A model generated the notes under the pieces. It saw only the letters and a list, made by a program, of their open reading frames with translations, was not told the origin of the DNA and did not search any database. The position numbers were made by a program, and so were the translations under genes. A DNA stretch of 64,000 nucleotides from Pseudothermotoga sp. (GTDB taxonomy: Bacteria > Thermotogota > Thermotogae > Thermotogales > DSM-5069), in assembly GCA_003510135.1 (NCBI GenBank), contig DOKY01000036.1, positions 114,186-178,185 on the forward strand, written 5' to 3'. Positions 27,757 through 36,788 of the stretch are shown in pieces (the stretch's first letter is position 1; every line of letters begins with the position of its first letter).

Positions 27757-30362
27757 CAAGTTCTCTGCATTATGAGCTTTTTCATCCGGGATACGACCTC
27801 GTCGATCTTTCTTGGATCCTTTCCTCCGGCCTGAGCGAAGTCCGGTCGTCCTCCTCCTCCGCCGCCAAGCAGATTTGCCCCGATTCGCGCCAGTTCGTTC
27901 GCAGTGATCTTGTCCGTGATGTCTTTTGTCACTCTCACGACAAGATTCACCTTTTCATCTTGAACGGCGAACATTACGACGATTGATCTTTCCTGACCTG
28001 CGATCGCAACGTCCGACAGATTTCTGAGCGTTGAAGAGTCAACGTTTTCGAGCTTCAACATCTTGAAGTTGACGTTCCCCACCCTCTCGAAGGGCAGCTG
28101 TTTGATGTGCAAACTCAGCGTCTTCATTCTTAGCTGTTCGATCTCTTTTTCGAGCTGTTGGTTTCTCTCGATCAGGTTCTTCACACGATCTGCTATTTCA
28201 TCCGTGGAAGACCCTAACAGTTCTGCCGCCGTCTGGAGTGTGCTTTCGATCTTTCTTACGTATTTGAGCGCATTGAAACCTGTCACCGCCTCGATCCTGC
28301 GAACTCCCGATGACACGGCTGTTTCGGAGATTATCTTGAACAAACCAACGTTTCCCGTGTTCGAAACGTGTGTTCCTCCACAGAGTTCTTCGCTGAAGTT
28401 TGGTACTTTCACAACCCTTACGACGTCTCCGTACTTCTCTCCGAACAATGCTATGGCTCCTTCCTCAACGGCTTCTTTGTAACTCTTCTCCTCCACAATT
28501 ACAGGCAGGGCTTCGAATATCACCTGATTCACAAGATCCTCTATTTTGATCAACTGATCTTTGCTCAACGCTTCGTAGTGGGTGAAATCGAACCTGAGTC
28601 TCTCGGGCGCCACGAGCGATCCAAACTGTCTCACATGGTCACCCAGAACCTTCTTCAAAGCGGCGTGTAGCAAATGTGTGGCAGTATGGTTGCGCGCGGT
28701 GGATTTCCTGCGTTCTTCGTCAACAATCAGCCTGACTCTTTGCCCTAAGCGGAGTGTTCCCTTCTCAACTCTGACTATATGTGCGATCACTCCTTCGGTT
28801 GGTATGAACACATGTTCCACGAAGGCTTCTCCATCTTCCCATTTCATCCAGCCGACATCGCTGACCTGACCACCTCTTTCAGCGTAAAACGGTGTCTCAT
28901 TCACCACGACTTCTACTTTTTCGCCAGCAGAGACCGACTCTGCACTTGAATCTCTTCGAATCATCAAAACTGTAGATTCGTGTGTCAGCGTTTCGTAACC
29001 GACGAAGGAGATCTTTTGAACTTTAGCCAACTGCTCGTAGTCTTTCACGGTTTTCGCGTACTCGACATCGGACCTGGAGATCCTTGAGCGTTCTCTCTGT
29101 TGTTCCATGAAACGCTCGAATCCGTCCAGATCCACCTTCAACCCCTTCTCTTTTGCCACATCTATAGCTATGTCCGGTGGGAAACCGTAGGTGTCGTAGA
29201 GTCTGAACAAGCTTTCTCCGTCTATGATTTCCTTCGATTGTTCGAGGATCTCATTCAACATTTCAAGACCTTGCATGATCGTTTTGAAGAACCTCTCTTC
29301 CTCAGCTTTTGTCACGTTCCTTATAAGATTCCTTTTCTTTTCAACTTCCGGGTAAGTCTTTCCCATTCTCTCGATCACCGCATCACAGATTTCGTACAGG
29401 AAAGGCTTGCTCGCACCGAGCAGAACACCATGTCTGACAGCCCTGCGCAGTATCCTTCTGAGCACGTATCCTCTCTCTTCGTTCGATGGGAACACACCGT
29501 CTGCGATGAGGAAGGTGACCGCCCTCGCGTGGTCTGCTATAACGCGCAGAGAAACATTCTTCTCTTCGCTTTCTCCGTACTTCACGTTGAAGAGCTCTTC
29601 CTCTCTCAGAATGATGGGTTTGAACAGATCTGTTTCGAAATTGCTGGACACACCCTGAACAACCGCAGCAATCCTCTCCAAACCGGCCCCCGTATCTATG
29701 TTCTTCCTTGGCAGTGGGTGCAACTGACCGTTTTCGTCCTGGTAGAACTCCGTGAAGACAAGGTTCCAAATTTCCAGGAATCTCTTGTCGCTGTTTGCAG
29801 GCGTGCACTCCACACCCTCAGGACAATCCTTCACGATACCGAGGTCGTAGTGTATCTCCGAACATGGGCCGCACGGTCCTGTGGGACCCGCGGGTCCCCA
29901 AAAGTTCGTCTCTTTTCCCATGCGAATGATCTTTTTTTCTGGCACACCAACAAGGTCTCGCCAGATCGCGTAGGCTTCATCGTCATCTTTGTAAACGGTG
30001 ACCCACAGTCTTTCTTCCTCAAGCTTCAGCACCTTTGTGACGTACTCCCAGGCCCAGAGGATGGCCTCCCTCTTGAAATAATCTCCAAATGAGAAATTGC
30101 CCAGCATCTCGAAGAAGGTGTGGTGCCTTGGGGTACGTCCCACATTCTCTATGTCGTTCGTTCTGAGACACTTCTGACACGTGGCTACGCGTCTGTAGAC
30201 TGGCTCCACCTTGCCCCAGAATATGGGTTTGAATGGGACCATTCCGGCGACCGTGAAAAGAAGCTGTGGATCGTCCGGTATGAGCGATGCGCTGGGTAAG
30301 ACTTTGTGTCCCTTAGTTTCGAAAAAGCTCAGGAAGCTCGATCTGATTTCGTCGCTGTTCAA
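27756..30362 (-). CDS. alaS: alanyl-tRNA synthetase
   Basis: This 868-residue class II enzyme charges tRNA-Ala. Parts in order: the catalytic domain with motif 1 to 2 region RTNDIENVGRTPRHHTFFEM and GPTGPCGPCSEIHYD; the tRNA-binding domain; the editing domain with the zinc/catalytic motifs HTATHLLHAALKK and CGGTHVSNTG; and a C-Ala domain with coiled coil and the Gly-rich GANLLGGGGGGRPDFAQAGG. The length is normal. Translation starts at a TTG preceded by GAGGTGAG. It closes the frr-uppS-cdsA-alaS gene string. Confidence 0.97.
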   Translation of the reverse strand: MNSDEIRSSFLSFFETKGHKVLPSASLIPDDPQLLFTVAGMVPFKPIFWGKVEPVYRRVATCQKCLRTNDIENVGRTPRHHTFFEMLGNFSFGDYFKREAILWAWEYVTKVLKLEEERLWVTVYKDDDEAYAIWRDLVGVPEKKIIRMGKETNFWGPAGPTGPCGPCSEIHYDLGIVKDCPEGVECTPANSDKRFLEIWNLVFTEFYQDENGQLHPLPRKNIDTGAGLERIAAVVQGVSSNFETDLFKPIILREEELFNVKYGESEEKNVSLRVIADHARAVTFLIADGVFPSNEERGYVLRRILRRAVRHGVLLGASKPFLYEICDAVIERMGKTYPEVEKKRNLIRNVTKAEEERFFKTIMQGLEMLNEILEQSKEIIDGESLFRLYDTYGFPPDIAIDVAKEKGLKVDLDGFERFMEQQRERSRISRSDVEYAKTVKDYEQLAKVQKISFVGYETLTHESTVLMIRRDSSAESVSAGEKVEVVVNETPFYAERGGQVSDVGWMKWEDGEAFVEHVFIPTEGVIAHIVRVEKGTLRLGQRVRLIVDEERRKSTARNHTATHLLHAALKKVLGDHVRQFGSLVAPERLRFDFTHYEALSKDQLIKIEDLVNQVIFEALPVIVEEKSYKEAVEEGAIALFGEKYGDVVRVVKVPNFSEELCGGTHVSNTGNVGLFKIISETAVSSGVRRIEAVTGFNALKYVRKIESTLQTAAELLGSSTDEIADRVKNLIERNQQLEKEIEQLRMKTLSLHIKQLPFERVGNVNFKMLKLENVDSSTLRNLSDVAIAGQERSIVVMFAVQDEKVNLVVRVTKDITDKITANELARIGANLLGGGGGGRPDFAQAGGKDPRKIDEVVSRMKKLIMQRT

Positions 30363-30373
30363 GTTTTCTCACC

Positions 30374-31189
30374 TCACAGAACGCCGATTGACAAAAGAAA
30401 GTAAGTAACGGGCGTCACGAACAATAATCCGTCTATCCTGTCCAGCATTCCACCATGGCCCGGTAGAACGCTGCCGGAATCCTTGACCTTGAAGTATCGC
30501 TTCAGTGCTGACTCAAACACATCGCCGAACGTATCGAGGACGGTGATGACCGCTGAAAAGATCACCAGAGAGGTGAACGGCATAACGTTCGCCTTGAACA
30601 CGAAACCGAACACGATTTTGTAAAGGAAAGAGAAAGCCAGCGTACTGAGAAAGCCACCGATCATACCCTCTAAACTCTTGTTGGGGCTGAACTTTTTCGA
30701 GATCTTGATTCTTCCCCATTTCATACCCACGAAGTATGCGCCGGTGTCGTACAGCCACACTGCCGTCAGATTGAGCAGAGCGTTCGCCGCGCCAAACTCA
30801 AGGTAGATGGGGAAAAAGAAAGACAAACACCCGGCCACGTAGACGAGTGACACACTCGTGGCAACAACCATGGGCCACACGGTCTCGACGTTCTTCTGAG
30901 TCAGTACGGCGAGCACGTTCGTTAGAACAAAAGCCAGGCTCAGCAGCAGCAGACCGTTCTGAGCGCCCGTGATACCATACACGACCACGAATCCAACGCA
31001 TATCGCAACGGCGTACTTGACGAAACCCTTCTCTTTCTCCTGGCTTGCCAGGTTTAAAAGCTCGTAGGATGCGAGCAGGACCACAGCTGCGACCAGACCT
31101 ATGAGACTTTTGTAGCTGACAAAGCACAGCACTACGAAAGGTGCCACGACTAATGCTGTTACGAATCTGGTCTTCGTTTCGACAGTCAC
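30374..31189 (-). CDS. cdsA: phosphatidate cytidylyltransferase
   Basis: This 271-residue membrane enzyme makes CDP-diacylglycerol from phosphatidate and CTP. About seven hydrophobic segments are seen. The family signature is in the C-terminal part: SALKRYFKVKDSGSVLPGHG followed by GMLDRIDGLLF, which carries the conserved S-x(8)-K-R-x(4)-K-D and PGHGG..DR.D. WLYDTGAYFVGMKWG also fits. The frame is open further upstream, but the GTG at 31189 overlaps the uppS stop (GTGA) and gives the usual short N-terminus, so I choose it. Confidence 0.92.
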   Translation of the reverse strand: MTVETKTRFVTALVVAPFVVLCFVSYKSLIGLVAAVVLLASYELLNLASQEKEKGFVKYAVAICVGFVVVYGITGAQNGLLLLSLAFVLTNVLAVLTQKNVETVWPMVVATSVSLVYVAGCLSFFFPIYLEFGAANALLNLTAVWLYDTGAYFVGMKWGRIKISKKFSPNKSLEGMIGGFLSTLAFSFLYKIVFGFVFKANVMPFTSLVIFSAVITVLDTFGDVFESALKRYFKVKDSGSVLPGHGGMLDRIDGLLFVTPVTYFLLSIGVL

Positions 31190-31863
31190 AACCCCCCGAA
31201 CCTCCTCTGACGTTTCTCGTAGTCCTCTATCGCTCTTAGAAAATCTTGTTTGGTGAAATCGGGCCACAACACCTTTGTGAAATACAGCTCGCTGTAGGCG
31301 ATCTGCCAGAGCAGGAAGTTGCTTATCCTCAGTTCACCCGAAGTTCTTATCACAAGGTCCGGGTCCGGAACGTCTGGAAGATAGAGCCAGTTTCTAAGCT
31401 GTGCTTCGTCCAAACGGGTTACACCATTTTCTATGGCTTTGTTGAAAGCATCCACGATCTCACGCCTGCCACCGTAGTTTAGAGCCAGTATCGCGTGAAT
31501 CCTGTCGTTGTGCTTGGTTTTCTCTTCACATTCTCGGCAAAATTTCACAACTTCCTTCGGAAGCTCTTCGGTCGCACCGGTGAACCTGATTCTTACTCCT
31601 TCTTCCATCATCTTCCTGAGTTTTTGTCTGAGCAGCTTCAAGAGCAACGAAAAGAGGTAGTCGACTTCCTCTCTCGGTCGTTTCCAGTTCTCGGTCGAGA
31701 AAGCATAGAAGGTGACATACTTGATCGAGAGTTCTGCTGCCCACTCGACGACCTTTTCCGCTTTCAGGGCACCTCTCCGGTGTCCTTCGATTCTCGGCAG
31801 ACCCCTTCGCTGGGCCCACCTGCCATTACCGTCCATTATGATCGCTACGTGGGTGGGTCTCAA
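31186..31863 (-). CDS. uppS: undecaprenyl diphosphate synthase (isoprenyl transferase)
   Basis: This 225-residue cis-prenyltransferase makes the lipid carrier for cell wall precursors. Conserved regions are HVAIIMDGNGRWAQRRGLPR (region I, catalytic Asp), GHRRGALKAEKVVEWAAELS, VTFYAFSTENWKRPREEVDY and the C-terminal PDPDLVIRTSGELRISNFLL followed by WQIAYSELYF. Its TTG start overlaps the frr stop (TTGA), with AAAGGAG about 11 nt upstream. Gene order frr-uppS-cdsA is common in bacteria. Confidence 0.95.
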   Translation of the reverse strand: MRPTHVAIIMDGNGRWAQRRGLPRIEGHRRGALKAEKVVEWAAELSIKYVTFYAFSTENWKRPREEVDYLFSLLLKLLRQKLRKMMEEGVRIRFTGATEELPKEVVKFCRECEEKTKHNDRIHAILALNYGGRREIVDAFNKAIENGVTRLDEAQLRNWLYLPDVPDPDLVIRTSGELRISNFLLWQIAYSELYFTKVLWPDFTKQDFLRAIEDYEKRQRRFGGL

Positions 31864-32414
31864 ACTTCCATGATCTCCTTTTCTTTCTTCTGGAATAACT
31901 TGTCTATTTCTTCGATCTTCTTGTCCGTGAGATCCTGTATTTCTTTCTCGAGTCTCTTTGCGTCGTCTTCGGAAATTTTTCCATCGTTTTCCAGCTGTTT
32001 GATCTCTTTCAGAACATCCCTTCTGATGTTTCTGATCGCTATTTTTCCCTGTTCCGCGATCTCCTTAGCTTTCTTGACCCACTTCTGCCTTTGTTCAGTG
32101 GTTGGGGTCGGGAAGACGAGTCTTATGGCGTTGCCGTCGTTCATTGGTGTTATACCTATGTCGGAAGCGAAAATGGCTTTTTCAATGGAAGAAAGTACAG
32201 ACTTATCCCAGGGTTGTATGATGAGGGACCTCTCCTCAACCTTCACTGTGGCCAGCTGGTTTATGGGAGTGGGAGCACCGTAGTAGTCGACTTTGATCTC
32301 TTCGAGAATAGCCGGGCTCGCGCGACCAGTCCTTATCTTTCTGAGTTCTTCAGAGATTTTCTCAACGGATTTGTTCATGCGATCCTCGGCACTCTTCAAG
32401 ATGGGATGACGCAT
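31860..32414 (-). CDS. frr: ribosome recycling factor
   Basis: This 184-residue factor splits post-termination ribosomes together with EF-G. It shows EKISEELRKIRTGRASPAIL at the N-terminal helix, VDYYGAPTPINQLATVKVEE and the family's IQPWDKSVLSSIEKAI, followed by GITPMNDGNAIRLVFPTPTTEQR. Length and order of motifs are typical. GAGGAGGGA precedes the ATG. An extended -10 promoter lies about 40 nt upstream. Confidence 0.97.
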   Translation of the reverse strand: MRHPILKSAEDRMNKSVEKISEELRKIRTGRASPAILEEIKVDYYGAPTPINQLATVKVEERSLIIQPWDKSVLSSIEKAIFASDIGITPMNDGNAIRLVFPTPTTEQRQKWVKKAKEIAEQGKIAIRNIRRDVLKEIKQLENDGKISEDDAKRLEKEIQDLTDKKIEEIDKLFQKKEKEIMEV

Positions 32415-32453
32415 AATAACTCCCTCCTCGCAATGTGTCGCTTACCCTCGAGG

Positions 32454-32462
32454 ATTATACCA
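32454..32462 (-). promoter_or_regulatory. extended -10 promoter of frr-uppS-cdsA-alaS
   Basis: On the minus strand TGGTATAAT is a perfect extended -10 element (TGn plus TATAAT), about 40 nt before frr. No good -35 box is seen, which is normal for this promoter class. Confidence 0.65.
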
Positions 32463-32477
32463 CGGTGCTGAAAGGCG

Positions 32478-33404
32478 TCATCCGCGGGTGTAGCTGATAA
32501 AGATCTTTTCGAAATTCACCATTTCCTTTTCGATGCTTTCTATCTCGATGTTGTTCGATCTGAAGGTATCTATCAGTTCGTAGAGTTTCTGCGAGGAGGT
32601 GAGATTGACCTGCAGTTCTATGAGATTTCCGTTCTCGTTCCAGCCGTTGAAGCCAAGCTCTCTGAGTCTTTTCTTGGATTCCTCACTGCAGACGAGCCTT
32701 ATCTTGTAAGCGCGAGCGGTGAAGACATCTATGAGCTTCTGCTTCTCCTCGCACACGACGATGCGTCCTCTGTTCATTATGGCTACTCTGTCTGCGACAG
32801 CCTCGACGAGGTTCATATCATGGGTCGAAAGCAGTATGGTTTTGCCTGCTTCCTTCAATGATTTCAGTATGGACCTGAATTCTACCGCGGAATGCACATC
32901 AAGTCCAAGCGTGGGTTCGTCCAGAAGCAGAACGTCCGTATCACATGCCAAGCAAACAGCGATAGCTGCCTTTTGTTGCATCCCGCGCGAAAGTGAATGT
33001 ACGAGTTGGTTTGCCCGCTCCTTGAGCCCAAGGCTTTCAAGGATCTCGAGCGCGCGTGATTTGTTGAGTTTCTTACCGCGTATGCCTGAAAAGTACCTCA
33101 TGTTCTCGATGATGCTCATGCGCCAGTAAAGGTTTCTGTTACCCTCCAAAACTGCGCTGATCTGCGCAAGTGCTTTGGGTCTTTCTTTGAGTACACTGAA
33201 TCCTTTAATTCTTACTTCGCCGAAATCTGGAATGATCAGGCCGCAGATGCTCTTGATCGTGGTGGTTTTCCCGGCACCGTTCGGACCGAGTAGGGCAAAG
33301 ATTTCCCCGGCTTCCACTTTGAAACTCACGTGGTCCACAGCTTTGATCTTTTCCTTCGAGTTTCTCTTTGGATAGAGCTTCAAAAGATCGATCACTTCGA
33401 TCAT
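32478..33404 (-). CDS. ABC transporter ATPase (ABC-2 exporter type)
   Basis: A 308-residue ATPase with Walker A LLGPNGAGKTTTIKSI, signature LSRGMQQKAAIAVCL, Walker B VLLLDEPTLGLDVHSA and switch ILLSTHDMNLVEAVADRVAI. The C-terminal ~85 residues form an extra domain seen in exporters of the DrrA/NatA type. The frame is open to 33566, but GAGGTG lies 6 nt before the ATG at 33404, and the protein then starts MIEVIDLLKLYPKRN. The permease gene is 10 nt upstream. The substrate is unknown; drugs, lipids, polysaccharides and ions are all possible for this class. Confidence 0.88.
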   Translation of the reverse strand: MIEVIDLLKLYPKRNSKEKIKAVDHVSFKVEAGEIFALLGPNGAGKTTTIKSICGLIIPDFGEVRIKGFSVLKERPKALAQISAVLEGNRNLYWRMSIIENMRYFSGIRGKKLNKSRALEILESLGLKERANQLVHSLSRGMQQKAAIAVCLACDTDVLLLDEPTLGLDVHSAVEFRSILKSLKEAGKTILLSTHDMNLVEAVADRVAIMNRGRIVVCEEKQKLIDVFTARAYKIRLVCSEESKKRLRELGFNGWNENGNLIELQVNLTSSQKLYELIDTFRSNNIEIESIEKEMVNFEKIFISYTRG

Positions 33405-33414
33405 ATTCATCACC

Positions 33415-34185
33415 TCAGTACTGCGAAAGACTTCCGACAACCATTGCGCGTCGTTCGAAAGCGCGGAAAACGATGAAGCCCACCGAAAGGTAACCGAGTG
33501 CGACCAGCCAAAGGATCGCATGATCGGAGAATCGAAACTGGTGCAGTCTCGTGCCATCGATCGCAAGTGCTCTCATCATTGAACTCGCTTGTGACATGGG
33601 TAGGAGTCTGTGCCAGAGGGATTGCGTTTCGAACATCGTGAAAGAGAGCGAACCAAAGGTCACGATCTGGATGAACGAGGAAACTCTCTTGAAGATCAAT
33701 GCTATTCCACCAAGTATCATACCGATACCGAGCGCGGAGATCGTCCCGCCGATCATCAAATAAAGCAGTGTGGCAAGATCGAAACCTATCTTCCTTCCGG
33801 TTGTGAAGGCGGCAAAGTACATGAGAGGAATTGCGAGAAAAACGTTGTTGAAAAGAAACTCAGAAACCATCCTGAACAACATCTGATATTCGAATGCGAT
33901 CGGGGATGTGAAAACCTGTTCGAGGGTCCCACGCTGTGCCTCCTCGATGATGCCCCAAGCAACGCCCTGGAACGAGAAGATGAACACGATCCACATGAAA
34001 TAGCCCACTATGATGCCGTCCAGAGTTGAGGACAGATTTATGCTCGGGCCACCAACTGCTTTCACACCGAAAAAGAGTAAATAGAAGAAGATCAGAAGTG
34101 TGGCGATGCTGGAGATAGTGTTGAAGTAATAGCGTCTGACTTCGATGAACATCTTTTCAAGATTTGCGAGAAATGCGTTCCACAT
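33415..34185 (-). CDS. ABC-2 type transporter permease
   Basis: A 256-residue membrane protein with six hydrophobic segments, as in ABC-2 permeases. It starts MWNAFLANLEKMFIEVRRYY with a cytoplasmic helix. The segment GIIEEAQRGTLEQVFTSPIA is the conserved EE...GT.E.L..SP.. motif of this class. It is transcribed first and followed after 10 nt by its ATPase. AGAGGGGG precedes the start. Confidence 0.88.
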   Translation of the reverse strand: MWNAFLANLEKMFIEVRRYYFNTISSIATLLIFFYLLFFGVKAVGGPSINLSSTLDGIIVGYFMWIVFIFSFQGVAWGIIEEAQRGTLEQVFTSPIAFEYQMLFRMVSEFLFNNVFLAIPLMYFAAFTTGRKIGFDLATLLYLMIGGTISALGIGMILGGIALIFKRVSSFIQIVTFGSLSFTMFETQSLWHRLLPMSQASSMMRALAIDGTRLHQFRFSDHAILWLVALGYLSVGFIVFRAFERRAMVVGSLSQY

Positions 34186-34215
34186 TTTTGAACCCCCTCT
34201 TTCAACTCTGAAAAT

Positions 34216-34243
34216 ATATTAGCACGACCATCAATTTTGTCAA
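34216..34243 (-). promoter_or_regulatory. promoter of the ABC-2 exporter pair
   Basis: On the minus strand a perfect TTGACA (34243-34238) and TAATAT (34221-34216) are separated by 16 nt, about 30 nt before the permease start. The preceding gene, rqcH, ends at 34252, so the exporter has its own promoter. Confidence 0.6.
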
Positions 34244-34251
34244 GGTGTGGT

Positions 34252-35895
34252 TTAATTTTTCTTCTCCGACTCAGGATCGAGGGGGTTCACGAAAACGGTT
34301 TCATAGTTCGTGTAGAGCATCATTCCTGGTGGAGAACCTTTCGGTTTGTGCACGTTCCTGATGAGTGTGTAATCGACTGGTACGTTGGAAGAGTAGCGTG
34401 CTTTGGAGTAATGTGCTGCGATCGAAGCGGCATAAAGCAAAACGTCTCTTGGGACAGCCCTTCCCTCGGTTCGTATCACCACGTGAGCCCCGGGCAACTG
34501 CTGAACGTGAAGCCATATGTCCGAGTCGCTGGCCTTCCTGACGAGTGCTTCGTTCTGCTTGTTGTTCTTGCCGACAAGGATTGTGAAACCGTTGTAGATG
34601 AATTTTCTGAAGCTGGTTTCTTCGGGTTTTTTCGCCCCCGAGGCGCTCTTCTGCGTGAATCCAATTTCGGCAAGTTCTTCCTTTATCTCTTCGAGATCTT
34701 CCAGTGTCTCAGCAGATTCGATGTTGTAGAGCGTTTGTTCAAGGTAACTGCTCTGTTCCTGAAGTTGTTCGATCCTGACTTTCAGTATCTGGGCCTTTTC
34801 TTTCAGCTTCTTGTATTGCTCGAAGTACCACTGTGCGCTTCGTTTGGTGTCTTTTCCAGGCACGAGCGGTACGAGTACCTTCTGGTTTGTTTCCCAATCG
34901 AAACATTCGACAACACCTTGAGCTGAATCCTGAACGCTGGCGTACTTCAAAAGCTCTCCGTAACGTTTGTACTCCTCTGCCTTTTCGCAACGCTTCAAAT
35001 CTTCGACGAGTGTCTGAAGTAATTTTTCTTGCTTCTTGAGGCGTTCTCTAACGACCGACAAAAGCTGTTGGCGAAGCTTGTCTGTCTGGGCCTTTCTCAA
35101 GTTCCAAAGATACGCTTCGTCCACCGCGCGCGAGACAGAGTCGTAGCGTTCAATGGGCTCACCCAATATCCTCAACGGATACGCGAAGACATGGCGTTTG
35201 CCCTGAATTTCGTAAACACAGCAGGCCGAATTCTCGAAATCCTCGAGGATGGAAACCAGTGCCAGCTTGAGTGAAACTCTCTCCTTATCGTTGAGGGCCG
35301 CGACGGGCTTGTCCACGATATTCGCACGGTAAAGAACTTCCTGCGCGGTTAGTTTGGAGAAGCCAGCAATATTTTCAACGATGTACCTGGAAAGCATCAG
35401 GTTACCTTCGAACTTCAGCTCGGATCCTGCGAACGGATTCATTTTCCTTGTTGTGTGAACGTAAGAAGCGTTCTTACCAAGGAACGCCCTGAGGTCGTCC
35501 AGCACCAGATCCCTCTCGACCAGCACGACGTTGGATTTGCTGCCGAAAAGTTCAACGTAGAGTTTGTATTCGTGATTTTCTCCGGTTTCATCGATCTTGT
35601 CGAAAGTGAGATACAGCACTCTGTCGAGATCCAGTTGCCCCACCTCTTTGAGTCTGGCGTTGCGAAGTCTTGCACGAACAAGCGTCACGAAGTTCGAAGG
35701 ATTCTGCCCTGACAGATACTCTCTTTCTGTCAAACAAACATGCGCCAAACGGGGTTCAACACTTATCCTGATAGTCGCTCCATGAAAGATCAGCTCGATG
35801 CCGAATTTCCCGTTTTGATGGATCTGTCTCAGAGCTTCGCCTTTCAGTTCAGAAAGTTCTCGCACAAGCTTTTTGAGAACGAACGCGTCAATCAT
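34252..35895 (-). CDS. rqcH: NFACT protein, ribosome quality control factor RqcH
   Basis: This 547-residue protein of the fibronectin-binding A/NFACT family binds stalled 50S subunits with peptidyl-tRNA and helps add C-terminal alanine tails. Order of parts: NFACT-N (1 to ~200) with the conserved Asp-Arg pair at D91-R92 (in LDLDRVLY), helix-hairpin-helix and coiled-coil middle (KLKEKAQILKVRIEQLQEQ), and C-terminal NFACT-R (FRKFIYNGFTILVGKNNKQN, then DIWLHVQQLPGAHVVIRTEG). All core parts are kept. It begins right after nfo without a gap, so the two form an operon. Confidence 0.93.
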   Translation of the reverse strand: MIDAFVLKKLVRELSELKGEALRQIHQNGKFGIELIFHGATIRISVEPRLAHVCLTEREYLSGQNPSNFVTLVRARLRNARLKEVGQLDLDRVLYLTFDKIDETGENHEYKLYVELFGSKSNVVLVERDLVLDDLRAFLGKNASYVHTTRKMNPFAGSELKFEGNLMLSRYIVENIAGFSKLTAQEVLYRANIVDKPVAALNDKERVSLKLALVSILEDFENSACCVYEIQGKRHVFAYPLRILGEPIERYDSVSRAVDEAYLWNLRKAQTDKLRQQLLSVVRERLKKQEKLLQTLVEDLKRCEKAEEYKRYGELLKYASVQDSAQGVVECFDWETNQKVLVPLVPGKDTKRSAQWYFEQYKKLKEKAQILKVRIEQLQEQSSYLEQTLYNIESAETLEDLEEIKEELAEIGFTQKSASGAKKPEETSFRKFIYNGFTILVGKNNKQNEALVRKASDSDIWLHVQQLPGAHVVIRTEGRAVPRDVLLYAASIAAHYSKARYSSNVPVDYTLIRNVHKPKGSPPGMMLYTNYETVFVNPLDPESEKKN

Positions 35896-36744
35896 TCACA
35901 TCAACCCGAGTATCTCTTTGATCCTGGCTATGTCCTGTGCGTGGTCGGCCTCGTCACCTGGAGTTTCCAGTATCCAGGCTACACGCTGGACTTCCTCAAA
36001 ACTCAGAAACACTTTGAAACCTTTTTCGCCGATGAACCCTTTACCTATGTTCTCGTGTCTGTCAAGAGGCTTGCCGAGAGGGGCTTTGGAATCGTTAAGA
36101 TGAATCATCCGGAGCTTTTCGAGACCGATTTTTGAATCAATCTCATCCAAAAGCTGCCGAACCGCATCTTTCGTCGTGATATCGTAGCCCGCGTCAAAGC
36201 CATGGCAGGTATCGTAAGTGATGCCCAGCCTCGCAGGATCTATTGAAGAGTCGATGATCCGCTTGATCTGATCAAAGCTATAACCAATGTTTCCACCTTT
36301 GGGAGAAACGTTCTCCAAAAGGAGCACAACTTTCTTCGTGCTGCTGAGAAATTCGTTGACCGCCGTGATGATCCTTTTGAAACCGAATTCCTCACCCGCT
36401 CCGGTGTGACTGCCCGGATGTACGTTCAGATACTTTATGCCCAAAGCTTCGCAAATTTTGCCTTCGAGGACGAGAAGTTGAACGGACTTTTTCCAGTTTT
36501 CATCGTTCGGACTTGCTAAGTTTATGAGGTAACCCGAATGACAGAACGCTCCCTCGTAGTCGATCTGATACTTCTCCATCATGCTGCGAAAGAGATCGCA
36601 AGTCCTTTTGGTGGGCATCTTTGCGCTCCACGTCCTCGGGCTGTGCGGGAAAATCTGAAAGCAGTTTCCACCGATCTTCACAGTCAGTTCTGGAACCATC
36701 TCAAACCCATGGCTTATGGGCATGTGTGCACCAATCTTTATCAT
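35896..36744 (-). CDS. nfo: endonuclease IV (AP endonuclease)
   Basis: A 282-residue TIM-barrel zinc enzyme that cuts DNA 5' of abasic sites. Typical segments are KIGAHMPISHGFEMVPELTV at the start, NCFQIFPHSPRTWSAKMP, LNVHPGSHTGAGEEFGF (His and Glu metal ligands), LLLENVSPKGGNIGYSFDQI, GITYDTCHGFDAGYD and MIHLNDSKAPLGKPLDRHEN. The frame is open to 36789, but the ATG at 36744 gives the family start MIKIGAHMP. It is divergent from the DUF72 gene across a 44-nt gap. Confidence 0.95.
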   Translation of the reverse strand: MIKIGAHMPISHGFEMVPELTVKIGGNCFQIFPHSPRTWSAKMPTKRTCDLFRSMMEKYQIDYEGAFCHSGYLINLASPNDENWKKSVQLLVLEGKICEALGIKYLNVHPGSHTGAGEEFGFKRIITAVNEFLSSTKKVVLLLENVSPKGGNIGYSFDQIKRIIDSSIDPARLGITYDTCHGFDAGYDITTKDAVRQLLDEIDSKIGLEKLRMIHLNDSKAPLGKPLDRHENIGKGFIGEKGFKVFLSFEEVQRVAWILETPGDEADHAQDIARIKEILGLM

Positions 36745-36788
36745 TACGACCACCGTGAAAATGATAGCATAGTCACGGGAGTGGTACA